This document shows, piece by piece, positions 34,980 through 47,051 of a stretch of 64,000 bases of DNA; the first letter of the stretch is position 1, and each line of letters starts with the position of its first letter. The notes under the pieces were generated by a model. The model was not told the DNA's origin. It saw only the letters and a list, made by a program, of their open reading frames with translations, and made no database searches. The DNA comes from Fagopyrum homotropicum (Eukaryota; Streptophyta; Magnoliopsida; Caryophyllales; Polygonaceae): positions 99,137,994-99,201,993 of the forward strand of contig BSWB01000005.1 in NCBI GenBank assembly GCA_033239125.1. The letters are read 5' to 3'. The position numbers and the translations under genes are program-made.

Positions 34980-35417
34980 AAGTACTCTTTTGAGTACTTA
35001 TGTAGAATCTTTTGTGTTCTTCTGTTGATGTGAGCGTGTGTTTTGAGTCGTGTTTGGATCGCGGTAATGGTCGTGTGCTTCTTGATAGCTCCTTTTGATG
35101 GAAAGTGTTTCCTTGGAGTCTTGTCTTTCACTTCCCCAGGAGTTTGGTTCATGTTGTACCTGCCTCCAACGATGCTTCTTAGGTAGTGCTTGGCTCGATT
35201 TCCACCTGCTCCGTCTTCATGGAGTTCTCCCTTCACCTTCGTTCTTGGTCCGTTGTTGTTCTCCATCGTTTCCTTTTCCCTCTCGTGTTGTGTTTTTGGT
35301 TTGGTTTGGTTCGTATTGCTCTCTTGACTGTTGTTTCTGTCCGCCATTTTTGCGGCCTCTCGTTTCATCGTTGTTTCACGGTGATCAAGTCTCTTACCTT
35401 GTTTCTAAAAAAAATAG
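34980..35417 (+). mobile_element. Possible LINE 3' tail (5'-truncated)
   Basis: T/G-rich sequence ends GGTGATCAAGTCTCTTACCTTGTTTC followed by an A run and TAGA (abbreviated reading). The LINE fragment at 26947-27436 ends with very similar words in the same order: GGTGATCAA, CTTACCCTTGTATC, A run, TAGA. This suggests a related 5'-truncated LINE whose tail seeded the microsatellite that follows. Coding sequence is not recognisable. Confidence 0.35.
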
Positions 35418-35418
35418 A

Positions 35419-36060
<642 letters not shown>

Positions 36061-36830
36061 AATCATGAAGATCACCTTTTAGAATTGCCGTGGAATGAGA
36101 AATAAGATATTTTGGTCTGACATTAACTTGATATGTAAAAACGATCATATCCAAATGATCATGCTCGCTGAAAAAAAATTAGTATAAAACCGGAAGAAAG
36201 TTGGTGGAAGGGAGCGGGTATTCATGAGATCTACTTTGTCCCATAGATGGCCTTGATAGAGGTTTATGTCTCTTATGGAAAAACTATCGACTACAAAGTG
36301 AAAAAGTTGAAGTGATCAAAACAAGCAAGAGAAATGTGATAGCCATACCTACCAAATTATTCCCTAATGTTTCTGTATTAATCACATTCATTTACGGTCC
36401 GCCCAACGAACAACATAAATATGAATTTTGGACAAGCCTAACAAATGAAATAAGTATGAACAATCTCCCAACACTCTTGCTAGGTAACTTCACCGAACTA
36501 CTCACACCGGTTGACAGAAAAGGCGGAGCACCTTCTACATGTCGTCACTTCAAACAATTCATGCAACATTGCAAAATGGTAGAACTTCGAACAGAAGGTA
36601 ACAACTTCACTTAGAGAAAACAAAAAGATGGGAAAATAACACATTTGAAAAGCTTGACCGAGCCATGACACACCCAAACATAATTCAACCTTACTCATCT
36701 ATCTTCACTTGGAATCACGCATTCACTACCTCTAATCACTGTCGTATTTTTATCGACCTACCAATTTCTAATAGCAAAACATATAAAAACAAACATTTTC
36801 GCTTTGAAATGATGTGGACATAGAAAAAGG
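36061..36830 (+). pseudogene. LINE endonuclease domain
   Basis: The start reads KITF-stop-NCRGMRNK, where plant LINEs have WNCRG; the stop TAG (36082-36084) replaces the Trp codon. Next come VLITFIYGPPNEQHKYEFW, LPTLLLGNFTELL (usual GDFNEIL), STCRHFKQFM and TEGNNFT, followed in shifted frames by the AMTHPN and FRFEMMW landmarks. The domain nicks target DNA for target-primed reverse transcription. The catalytic Asp of GDFNE is Asn here and the SDH motif is lost, so it is inactive. Confidence 0.82.
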
Positions 36831-37229
36831 AATGTGAAACTATAGTTAAACAAACATGGAGAACCCATGATTAAGGATCACATATGTTCAATCCAGTTAA
36901 GAAATTAACCTCCTAAAGAGCAAACTCAAAACATGGAGCAAAAATACATTTGGAAGCATTAATAGATAAGTCCAAGAGGTAGATAAAGAATTTGTATGTG
37001 AATACAAACCTTACTCCACATAAACTTCTTGTCACAAATAAATTCAAAACTTAGCATGTTAGGCAAGAAAAGAAAACATCAACAAAAATATTGGATTCAA
37101 AGAGAAAATTCAAAACACTAAATAACAAAAATCAAAATATCAGCACATAAGGCAAAGTGGAAGAAGAAACCATAAAATATAGCCTCAATCATTGTTGCAG
37201 GAAGAAAGGGATAAAGAATTTATATGTGA

Positions 37230-38160
37230 CTAAAAAATAACGCTTCAAAGCCACACCCATTGATAACTCTGAACTTCAGGGCCTACTTGAAGTCATTCAA
37301 AATGAAGTATCAGATCGTGACAACATAAAGCTAACCAAGTCCTTCTCAAATCTAGAAATCATGAATGCGACATTTGATATAGGAAGTGACAAATCTCTAT
37401 AACCCGACGGAATGCCAACAAAATTCTATGAAAAATAAAGGCACACAATTGTTTTTGCGGAGAGCAAAGCAACAAAAAGCTTCTACAGATCAAGAACAAT
37501 TCTTAAACAATTAAATCACACTTTCATCACCCTTATCCAGAAAATCGATAACCCTGCAACGACATCACAATACATGTTTATAAGTCTATGCTCAACAATC
37601 TGTAAAATCATTACAAAAATACTAACAAGTAGGCTAAAGTTGATTATCCCTAAAATCATTCACCCTCTCCAAGAGACCTTTACAAAAAAAAAAACAAATC
37701 AATCCATGACAACATCCTAATTAGTAATAAAATTTTCCACGGCTTTAAGTCAAAAAAAGAAAAAGAGGGCTATGTAGCTCTCAAAGTAGACACATAAAAG
37801 GCAATTGACAAAGTAGAATGATCATTCATAATGGTAGTCTTGCAAAAATTCGGCTTCTCAAATAAATTCACAAGGTGAATTGATAATGTATTTCCTCAGT
37901 CTCCCATTCCATCCTGATTAACGACAATCCTTCTAATCCATTCACCCCAACGAGAGGAATGCGACAAGGCGACCCACTTTCACCCCTTTTGTTCAAATTA
38001 GGAGCCAAAGTCCTAGCTAGAAACATCCAAAAATAAAGTAACAAGAACCATAAAATTATAGGTTTCCCTATCACTAGATCGGGGACAACCATCCCCTTTC
38101 TTGCCTTTCTTGACGACATAATAATTTTTTTTCCAAATCATCACCAATCACATGCTCAAT
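37230..38160 (+). pseudogene. LINE reverse transcriptase domain
   Basis: Readable landmarks, in changing frames: PDGMPTKFYE near 37405, LNHTFITLIQKIDNP near 37512, RLKLIIPKIIHPLQETF near 37630, RQGDPLSPLLFKLGAKVLARN near 37958-38020 and the catalytic-site block AFLDDIIIFF near 38105 (the usual FADD/FVDD motif). These belong to the RVT_1 domain of plant L1 LINEs. Many stops and shifts make it non-functional. Confidence 0.85.
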
Positions 38161-39950
38161 TACCGTATGCATTTAGCCAAAATACTTCAAGATATCTTGC
38201 CAAAAAGTAAATAATCATAAATCAGCTTTCCAAACTATTAGCAATATCGACAACGTGAAAAAAGAAGGCTACAACAAAGCCTTGAAATTTCTTCAAGTAC
38301 ATGCCTTGAAAAATACCTAGGATGTCCAATTATTAATGGAAGAGTAAAAAAAGTCCACTTTTGAGGACATTATTGCTCAAACAATACAACAACTAACAAG
38401 ATGGAAAGCAAACACGCTATCATAAAAGAATGGTCAATTCTGATCAAAGAAAATCTCAATGTTAAACCAAATTTCATCATGCAAAGTTTTCTTCTACCAA
38501 CATCCATTCATAAGGAACTTGCTCAGGTTAATAGACAATTATTTTGAAATATAAGTACTTAATAACCACCCTTTGAAAAGTTGGGTTAGAATATGGAAGC
38601 ATAAGGAATCAGGAGGAGTTGACATAAAAGAAAGCATAATATATGAGCAAAACTTTCTAAATGAAACTTTTATGGAAAATTATGACGGAACCGGATAACA
38701 TATCGGTTAAAGTAATCGAGGATAAATACCTTATAGGAAAGCAAATATGGAACTACAAATCTAGAAAAAAAACACATATTGGCAATGGAAAAGACTTTGA
38801 AATAAGTTTTAAATGGAGTGCGGGGGATGGAAAAACTATCAAATTATAGAAACACCGATGGATTTTCGATCATCTGCTATGTAAAGCTATCAATAATGCT
38901 CAATTCATTAAAAAAAAAAAAAGGTCTCAGTTAGCACACTCATTCAGAATGGAGAATGGAACAACACCAAAGTTGATGACCTATTGAATCCATACCTTCC
39001 AAGAACAATCATAGGCCAGAGCCACAACTACCCTTTGCCCATCAATAACATTCAAGACAAATTCTATTGAACGCCTAGTGAAAAGGCTATTTCTCAATCA
39101 ACACAACTATAAATCTCATCCACACCCAAAAAAGACATAGGTCATATGACAATATGTGGATTTGGAATCTAAACGTTATCCCAAAGGTTAAAAATTTTAT
39201 GTGCAAATTGTCCATAAATGGCCTTCCAACAAAAGAAAATCTTAAAAAACATATGGGTACCAATGCACTGTGTCCTATGTCAACATCCGTATGAAAGAGA
39301 AAAACACGTATTTTTTAAATTTCCTTGCACACCAATATAGAAGGTACAAGAATACAAGACTATTTAGCAATCTTAGACACCTCCCTACAAAAAAATCCCG
39401 CAAATTTTGTACGCAATTCATAATAAATTAAAAAATAAAATAATAGAAAAACTATCAGTTGCTTGGTGGAACATATGGTACATGAGAAACCAATGTGATT
39501 TCAACAATCATAACCCATATGGTATAAAACACCAAGTAAACAAGCAAATATATGACTATGACACCACACCAAAAAAATTCATGCACCTAAAAATAAAAGA
39601 CAAACATGGAAAACAAAAAACATCAGTTGGGTGAAGCCAAACAAATGAACTATTAAACTTAATTTCGATGGTTTAAAATCTAGCACCAATAAATGTGCAT
39701 TTGGATATATCGTAATAAATTATAATGGATCCCCAACAAGATATGACTACAACCAACGCGGATATACATCCGTCTTGCATGCAGAAGCTCTTGCACTTAA
39801 AAGAGGCACACATGAACTAAAAATCAAAAACATCAAAATTGAAGGCGACAATCTTATTATCATAAACTCCATCAAAAATATACAGTGAATTGATCATGTG
39901 ATAAAACATGAAATTCTTGTCTTGATAACCCTTTTGGACTAATTTGATTA
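38161..39950 (+). pseudogene. LINE C-terminal part: thumb region, zf-RVT and RNase H-like domain
   Basis: Near 38310 YLGCPIINGRVKK marks the segment after RT. Near 38610 ESGGVDIKES and at 38661-38849 LLWKIMTEPDNISVKVIEDKY (abbreviated) followed by HIGNGKDF correspond to the usual LLWKQ...WR and IGDG blocks. The zf-RVT domain is visible around 39160-39330 (VKNFMWKLS, LPTKENLKKH, then C-x2-C and H/C landmarks). RNase H-like RVT_3 lies at 39655-39895: KLNFDG, AEALALKRG and IEGDNLIIINSI hold the acidic residues. All are interrupted by stops. Confidence 0.75.
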
Positions 39951-40174
39951 ATAGGTTTTTTGAGTTTTAGTTTTAATAACTAGACCTTTTGGTTTTTTTA
40001 ATTAGGTAAATATACCCTCTCTTATTTTTTTTAACCGTGAAATCCTAACCCACTTCTCTCTTCTCCCTTCTCTCTTGTTTTCTTTCTTCGTTCTCCTTCT
40101 CTGGCTTCTCTTCCCACCTCTCTTCTCACCACACTCCAGATCCAGATCTACATCTGCAAACTTCTCATTCGCCA
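39951..40174. other. Junction between LINE and Reina-type element
   Basis: AT-rich then strongly CT-rich sequence (40055-40140) with no coding domain. No LTR of the following element is found here, so its 5' end was lost. Confidence 0.5.
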
Positions 40175-43100
40175 AACGTGAAGCACCGTGGTCTTCTCGT
40201 CTTCGTCACGAACTCACCAATGCATGTTAGGATGTTCCAACCTACATCCATCAGGCATTGCTTTATGTTGGGGAAATTGTATGAAACTGCTCATCAAAAG
40301 AAGAATGTTGGACAATCTTCTATTGGGTTTAGATCTTTTGGAAGCAACACGAAGAATAGTTTTCCAATTAAGAGAGAGTTGGAAATGAGAACAGAGGGAA
40401 TTCTTGGTAGTAAACCTAAAGAGGGATTAGCTGGACCAAGGAAATTCCTTACAAGTGAAGAAATGAGTGAAAGAAGGGCTAAAGGTTTATGGTATTTCTG
40501 TGATGAGAATTATACTCCTGGACATCACCTTAAGCATAAGAAAACCCAACTGTATATGCTAGAAATGGAAGAAGGTGAAGATAAGGGGGACAGTGATGAC
40601 AGTGTGAGTGAGGAGGAAATGGAACAAGTGCAGATTTCAGTAAATGCAGTGGCTGGTGTCTCTGATTTCAGGACAACGAGGGTAAAGGGAATGTGTGGTA
40701 AGCAAGCTTTATTCATCCTCATAGATTCGGGTAGCACTCATAATTTCATAGATGAGAAGGTGGCACAAGCTTTGGGTTGCCCATTGTCATCTGCAGGATC
40801 AACCAGGGTAACAGTAGCTGATGGTTGTACAATAGAAGTGAGTGCTAAGATTGAAGGTTTTGAATGAAATTTTCAACAAGTTCCTTTCAAGGCTGATTTA
40901 ATGGTGATTCCCTTGGGATGTTGTGATATGGTACTTGGTATTCAATGGTTGGAAACCTTAGGTGCAGTCAAATGGGATTTTAAAAATCTCATCATGGAAT
41001 TCAAGATTGCTAATAGGAAGATGGTGCTGAATGGTATCAAACAGGGGTCAGTAAGAGAGGTCAGGGCTAAGAAAATTAATAGGTTGGGTGCACAACCAAT
41101 TTAGATAGCTATGCTACGTGTCTCTCACACCAGTAGTGATTCACAAGCAGCATTGTGCAACATACATTCAGCTACAGATTCATAAACAGTGAATATCGAA
41201 ATTTCTAAGTTATTGCAACAGTTTGATGATATGTTCCAAGTGCCAGTGCAGTTACCTCCCTTTAGACAAGGCTTTAACCATAAAATTCCCTTGTTGGAGG
41301 GCGCTAACCCAGTTAATCAAAGACCATACAGATATGTTGTGTATCAAAAGAATGAGATTGATAAGGTTGTGCAGGAAATGTTGAAAGAAGGTACAATACA
41401 AGCAAGTTGTAGTGCTTATGCATCTCCTGTGGTATTGGTCAAGAAAAAAGATGGAACATGGAGGTTATGTGTAGATTATAGAGGACTTAATGGGTTAACC
41501 ATAAAGGACAGGTTTCCCATCCCACTAACTGAAGACTTAATGGATGAACTGGGAGGATCTTCCATTTATTCAAAGATAGACTTGAGGTCTGGTTACCATC
41601 AAGTAAGAATGGATCCAGATGACATTCATAAGATTGCTTTTAAAACTCACAGTGGTCATTATGAATACTTAGTGATGCTATTTGGTTTAACAAATGCTCC
41701 TACAACCTTCCAAAGTCTAATGAATTCAGTATTCAGGGAATTCTTAAGGAAATCAGTACTGATCTTCTTTGATGACATTTTGATCTACAGCTCTTCCATG
41801 TCAGATCATATTCAGCATTTGAGGGATGTATTTGAAGCTATGAGAAGCAGTCAGTTGTTAGCCAAGAGAAGCAAATGTTCATTTGCTAGTGATAAAGTGG
41901 AGTATTTAGGACATTTTATCTCAGTTGTTGGAGTGTCCACCGATCCAAGTAAGGTCCAAGCTGTAGCAGATTGGCCAGTACCAAAAAACCTTAAACAACT
42001 TAGAGGATTTTTGGGATTGGCATGGTACTATAGGATATTTGTGAGAAATTTTGGGGTAATTGCAAGACCCTTAACTCTTTCACAAAGAAAGATGCATTTG
42101 CTTGGAATGAAGAAGCCAATTTTGCATTTGATGCCTTGAAAACTGCTTTGTGTCAAGCTCTAGTTTTGGCTCTACCCTTGTTTGATAAACCCTTCCTGGT
42201 GGAGACAGATGCATCTAGTCAGGGTATTGGGGCAGTACTTATGCAAGAAGGTCATCCATTAGCTTATATCAGTAGACATTTGAAGGGGAAACAATTGAAC
42301 CTATCAATTTATGAAAAAGAACTGCTAGTTGTGGTATTTACATTACAGAAATGGAGGCATTACTTGTTGACTGGACACTTTATCATCAAGACTGATCAAA
42401 GAAGTCTCAAGTATCTGTTAGAGCAAAGGCTTAATACCCCAATCCAACAACAATGGCTCCCTAAACTCCTGGAATTTGATTATGAAAGTCAATATAGAGA
42501 AGGTAAAGAAAATTGGGCTGCTGATGCTTTATCTAGGATGGATGGCGCTGAAGTGTTGCACATGTCCTTATCTATCTTAGAATGTGATTTGTTAAAGCAA
42601 CTTCAAGTTGCTTATACATCTGACACCAACATTAACACCATCATTGAAGCTCTACAAAAAAGTTCCACAACAAAGAAACACTACTCTTGGAACCATGGCC
42701 TTTTAAGGAGAAAGAGTAAACTGGTGATCCCTAATGATGCTTCTCTCAAAGATAAAATTCTAGAATGGCTCCATGGGTCAAGTACTGGTGGCCACTCAGG
42801 TCGGGATGCTACTCATCAGAGAGTTAAGTGTTTATTTTACTGGAAAGGTATGGCTAAGGACATACAAAGTTACATCAGAAGTTGTAGTGTATGCCAGTAG
42901 TGTAAGTATGATAATGCTCCTTCACTTGGATTATTGCAACTACTCCCTATTCCTGAGTCTATATGGTATGATATCTCTATGGATTTCATCACTGGATTAC
43001 CATCGTCTTTTGGCAAATCAGTGATATTTGTTGTAGTGGATAGACTCAACAAAGCAGCTCATTTCATTGCTCTTACTCACCCATACTCTGCAGTATCAGT

Positions 43101-43683
43101 AGCTCAAGCCTACTTGGATAATGTCTTCAAACTACATGGCTTCCCCAAATCCATTGTGAGTGACAGAGACACAATTTTCTTGAGTGATTTTTGGCAGGAA
43201 TTGTTTACTCTACAAGGGGTCTCTCTGAATTTGTCCACGGCATACCATCCTCAAACTGATGGTCAAACAGAAGTGGTTAACAGATGCATTGAAACTTATT
43301 TGAGATGTATGACTAGTGATAGACCACATCTCTAGAGCAAATGGCTCCCATTGGCAGAATTCTGGTACAACACATCCTTTCACTCAGCCACCAGACTTAC
43401 CCCCTATGAGGTAGTATATGGCCAAGCTCCTCCTCATCATCTACCTTACTTACCTGGTGAATCAAAGGTAGATGTTGTAGCCAAAAGCTTACAGGAAAGA
43501 GATAATATGATTAAAATTCTCAAATTCCATCTGTTGAGGGCTCAACACAGAATGACACGGGTTGTAGATGCACATAGAAGTGATAGGAATTTTGACATAG
43601 GAGACTAGGTTTATGTCAAGCTACAACCATATAGGCAACAAACAGTGGTTGTAAGGAACTCTCAGATTTATCACCTCGATATT
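40175..43683 (+). pseudogene. Partial gag, protease, RT, RNase H and integrase of the Reina-type element
   Basis: Gag end: RMFQPTSIRHCFMLGKLYE, then GLWYFCDENYTPGHHLKHK, a CCHC-like knuckle. Protease: ILIDSGSTHNFID near 40720. RT (41189-42139): RLCVDYRGLN, FFDDILIYSS and FLGLAWYYRIFVRNFG. A one-base shift near 42080 leads to RNase H (42136 onward: ETDASSQGIGAVL, YEKELLVVVF, TDQRSLKYLL). Integrase: GHSGRDATHQRV and CSVCQ, then MDFITGLP, VSDRDTIFLS and GQTEVVNRCIETYLR, keeping the D-D-E set. In-frame stops lie at 40865, 41102, 41186, 42898, 43333 and 43606. Those at 43333 (PHL-stop-SKW) and 43606 (GD-stop-VYVKL) stand where the family has Trp. Dead copy. Confidence 0.88.
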
Positions 43684-43688
43684 ATGGG
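43684..43688 (+). other. Target-site duplication ATGGG, left copy
   Basis: ATGGG immediately precedes the 5' LTR of the Tekay-type element and recurs at 55244-55248 directly after its 3' LTR. Confidence 0.95.
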
Positions 43689-43790
43689 TGTAAAATCCGG
43701 AATTTTTATTCCGTCTATTTACGTTATAAAATAGATCTCGATCAGTTGACCCATATCCGTCTACTTAGTTAGACATATTATTATAGGATT

Positions 43791-43880
43791 TATCATTTTA
43801 TGTAGATTCCTTCACATAAAATGATAGAATCTTCTATATAGTTTATCATTTTATGTAGATTACTTCCGCATAAAATGATA
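43791..43880 (+). repeat. Two tandem 12-bp-stem hairpins in the LTR
   Basis: TATCATTTTATG (43791-43802) pairs with CATAAAATGATA (43815-43826), and the same arms recur at 43844-43855 and 43869-43880. Loops are 12 and 13 bases. The set is repeated in the 3' LTR (52249-52338). Confidence 0.93.
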
Positions 43881-44386
43881 GAATTCTGAGCCGATCTTAA
43901 ACTAAAATAAACTCCTCATCCGCCTAGTCCGTATATTTTTATATCGGGATCTTGTCCAGCCAGAAACTCGCTAAATTAAGGAGCCTAGCTGCAGCCATTT
44001 TAGCCCATTTGTTAACCGATAATTCAGCTCCAACGGATCCAGTTCTGCAGCCAGCTAGCCCAGCCCAACAGCCCACTGTTTTGCTTGTCCGCAGCACCAG
44101 TGCACAGCCCCAGCAGCCCAGCGTTGCCAGCCCAGTCCGTGAGCTGCTCCAGCTTCTTCCAGCCCAGCGCCACTGCTGCCTTGCTCCTATGCGGCCCAGC
44201 TCCTCTGCAGCCCGGCGCCCAACGTGCCATCGCCAGCCCAGAAGAGTTCCGCCTCCAGTTCAGCCCAACAGCAGCACAGCACTCCAGCCCAGCGTCCAAT
44301 TCAGTCAAGGGAGGGATGCTGTTCCGCCTTCTCCAACTCAGCAGCCAGCCGTTATGAAAATCTCAGCAGCCGTTACACGAGTTTAG

Positions 44387-44822
44387 TGCACACACAATCT
44401 GCACTTTCCTTCCTCAATTATTCTTTCCATTCAGCCGGATTCATCACCACATACACGCTGAACCAATCCCCTCCCTTCTCAGCGCAACCCTTCTCTTCTG
44501 TCTACGGTTTCCAACAACAAACACGTCCCTTCTCTTCTGCACACGCACCCAGCAGCGTCAAGAGCCATTGGAATCTGCAACGAGTCCTTACCGACCTTCT
44601 GCAAATGCACACACAATCTGCACTTTCCTTCCTCAATTATTCTTTCCATTCAGCCGGATTCATCACCACATATACGCTGAACCAATCCCCTCCCTTCTCA
44701 GCGCAACCCTTCTCTTCTGTCTACGGTTTCCAACAACAAACACGTCCCTTCTCTTCTGCACACGCACCCAGCAGCGTCAAGAGCCATTGGAATCTGCAAC
44801 GAGTCCTTACCGACCTTCTGCA
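44387..44822 (+). repeat. 219-bp tandem duplication in the 5' LTR
   Basis: The unit beginning TGCACACACAATCTGC at 44387 recurs at 44606 with almost no change. The period is a multiple of three, so the frame running through it (44224-45087) stays open and the protein repeat has 73 residues. The same duplication lies in the 3' LTR (52845-53280), so it predates this insertion. Confidence 0.95.
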
Positions 44823-46789
44823 CGTAGCCAGCCGCGTCAAGAGGTTAGTGCAGCAATCTGATTCTTCCATCTTCACCTTATTCTCTCAACTGCCTCCTTC
44901 TGCCCCTACTGGTAAGAAGATCCTTTCCCATCTGTATCTTATGGATATCATAGCCACAATGACTCATTACCCTTCTTTTATTCCGATCACACTTCCAACA
45001 GTTGCAGCCGTGGGATCAACCAGCAGGCTCGGTTTGGGTACAGATCGGAACCAACAACAAATTAACATTCTAGCTGCAAACCGGTAAGAGCCTAAACTTA
45101 GATTAAAATAGGTTTCCGATTAGTTTAAGTGGAAGGTTATTATATAATCTTTTGTGTGTATATTATTTCCGTAATGATAGATTGAGGAGCTGCTGTAATT
45201 CGACCTTGAGCATAGTTAAAATAGTGATAAGTAGCTGCTGGAAGTTATACATAAAATGATAGACATAGGGGCTGCTGTAAAATTGTATTTCATGCCTTCA
45301 GCTTTTGACCTATAAACTGCCTATTTTGTCGACCAATTATTGAACGTTTGGATAAAGATCCACCGTTGAATTTTGGATATGTTTTAGATGGATATATGTA
45401 GTTTAGCATATTAAAATTTGAGAAGAAATGAACAGTCGGATTGAAAGTTATGAGCTCCCGAAGTTAGGTAGTTGAGCAGTTTGGTAAACTTAAGTTTTTG
45501 GCTAAGTATAGGAATTTTGAGTGAAGTAGCCAACTTTGTGAATTATTATAAAAATATTGGCTGAACAGTTTGGAGAAATTCTTTCTCCTAAGGTTAGATA
45601 GAACCTCATAGATGATCTAGAGATTTAATTCGGAATTTTTATAAGCTGTTAAGAATTTTATATTTAGAGCCGAAGTTAAACCTTTACGATTCTTCCGGAA
45701 AATAGAAACATAGGAAAAATGTCAGTTTGGAACCAAATAAAATTTTAGGAGTTAGAATATAAATTTAGAACCTCAAATAGGAGTTTAGAGATGAATTTTA
45801 GGGTTTTCGAGAAAATCGGAACCAAGGGTAAAATGGTCATTTTACCCTAAACTAATATTGTAACTAGTTATGTCTTAATACATCATTCGATCTTAGAAGT
45901 TTTAGACTTCTATCTACGTGAGAGTGTGCTAATACACTTATCGTCTTTGACAGGCAGCTGAGTGATTACAGTTTACAGAGCGAGTGGTTTATAAAGAGTC
46001 GAGCGTTATAACAGGTAAGTCCTTTGGGCTTACTTAGCTGACTGCTAAATATGAGTATAAATGATGATGGTGGTGTGTGATTGACATGTTAGAGAGATAG
46101 GTTGTGATATATAATTACCGACCTATATTTTGGCCTAAGAGTAACGGGCGGTGGCATTCTGCTCAGTAGCTCGCGGGGCGCTGGGGGTTTCTTCCGGGAC
46201 TAGTCCATACATGGTTTGTAGTGATGCTACCAAAGGAAGTCAGCTAGACCTACACCAGTTGGATAAGGAACGGAAGCGAGAACTAATAATTAGTTCTCGT
46301 GCCACAACTTAAATTGAGTAATGTGAATCACTTAAATAATAGATAATAAACGGTTGAGTGCCAGCATGATGTTTGTTTATTTTCGTTTCTGCGTGTGCTT
46401 GTGCTGTTATCATTTTGCTTATATTTGGATAGTTAGCTACCTGTTGATATGTTGTTTAGATTTGACACAGGTTAGAGCAGATGCCGAGTGATCCAGACGG
46501 TAGTGGTCAGCCGGGGTGTCGTACTTTAGGACGTTTTACAGTTTTTTTTGCATTTGTGGGTTTTACAGTTGAACATTGTTTCCTTTCGTACTTTGTTATA
46601 TTCCGTTTTCCGGTTGTAGTCGATCTGGTCACATTCATGCATTATTAAGAACTATTTTATGATTTCTGATTTTCCTTATCTGTGCCTTGTTGTAAGATCT
46701 CGTTAAGTTGTTGTCAAACTAAGGTCGGGACCCACTGTGCGGTCCTAACCAGTAACTCCCTAAGTTGTAAAACTTGGGGTGTTACAACA

Positions 46790-46801
46790 TGGTATCAGAG
46801 C
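46790..46801 (+). other. Primer-binding site of the Tekay-type element
   Basis: TGGTATCAGAGC, complementary to the 3' end of plant initiator tRNA-Met, three bases after the LTR end. Confidence 0.95.
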
Positions 46802-47051
46802 TCTAGGTTGGCAACAATGGCACTTGAATCTTCTAAAAAGGTCATATAAGTAAATAAACAGAACCCGAAAAGGGTCTGAGTTTTCCAAAGAAAATTTTTG
46901 GTTTTAAAATGCATACAGAGTCGGGTTGGGATAGAAAGTACGGATGACCACCACTACCTCTGCGGATCTTGGTATTCTTAGAATAATTATAGACTTGCAC
47001 TGTTATGATAGATTAGCTAGTTTATAACTGTAGTTATTACTATTCGTGCAG

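Larger units (their letters stand above)
36061..39950 (+). mobile_element. Decayed L1-type LINE (ORF2 portion, about 3.9 kb)
   Basis: Endonuclease, reverse transcriptase, zf-RVT and RNase H-like domains occur in the right order and on one strand, spread over all three frames by many stops and indels. The gag-like ORF1 is not seen. The 3' end has no A-tail and stops inside or just after the RNase H-like domain near 39950. Confidence 0.85.
43689..46786 (+). repeat. 5' LTR of the Tekay-type element (3098 bp)
   Basis: Begins TGTAAAATCC and ends GGTGTTACA. Contains a pair of perfect hairpins near its start (43791-43880), a GC-richer segment (about 43970-45080) with open frames and a 219-bp tandem duplication, and an AT-rich remainder. 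Confidence 0.96.

Noticed and set aside
34925..35368. 147-codon basic frame on the minus strand
   Set aside because: It lies opposite a T/G-rich stretch that looks like a LINE 3' tail on the plus strand; the Lys/Asn/Gln richness follows from composition.
40178..40388. A host gene start in the CT-rich region before the Reina-type element
   Set aside because: The frame runs straight into a recognisable gag end (RMFQPTSIRHC), so it is element sequence; the CT-rich leader has no gene support.
44024..44308. Antisense frame in the Tekay LTR (also at 52482-52766)
   Set aside because: It is a shadow of the GC-rich CAGCCCAGC-type repeats in the LTR; no domain.
47046..47051. GTG at 47046 as start of the Tekay polyprotein
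   Set aside because: An ATG follows two codons later at 47052, and GTG starts are not expected in plant mRNAs.
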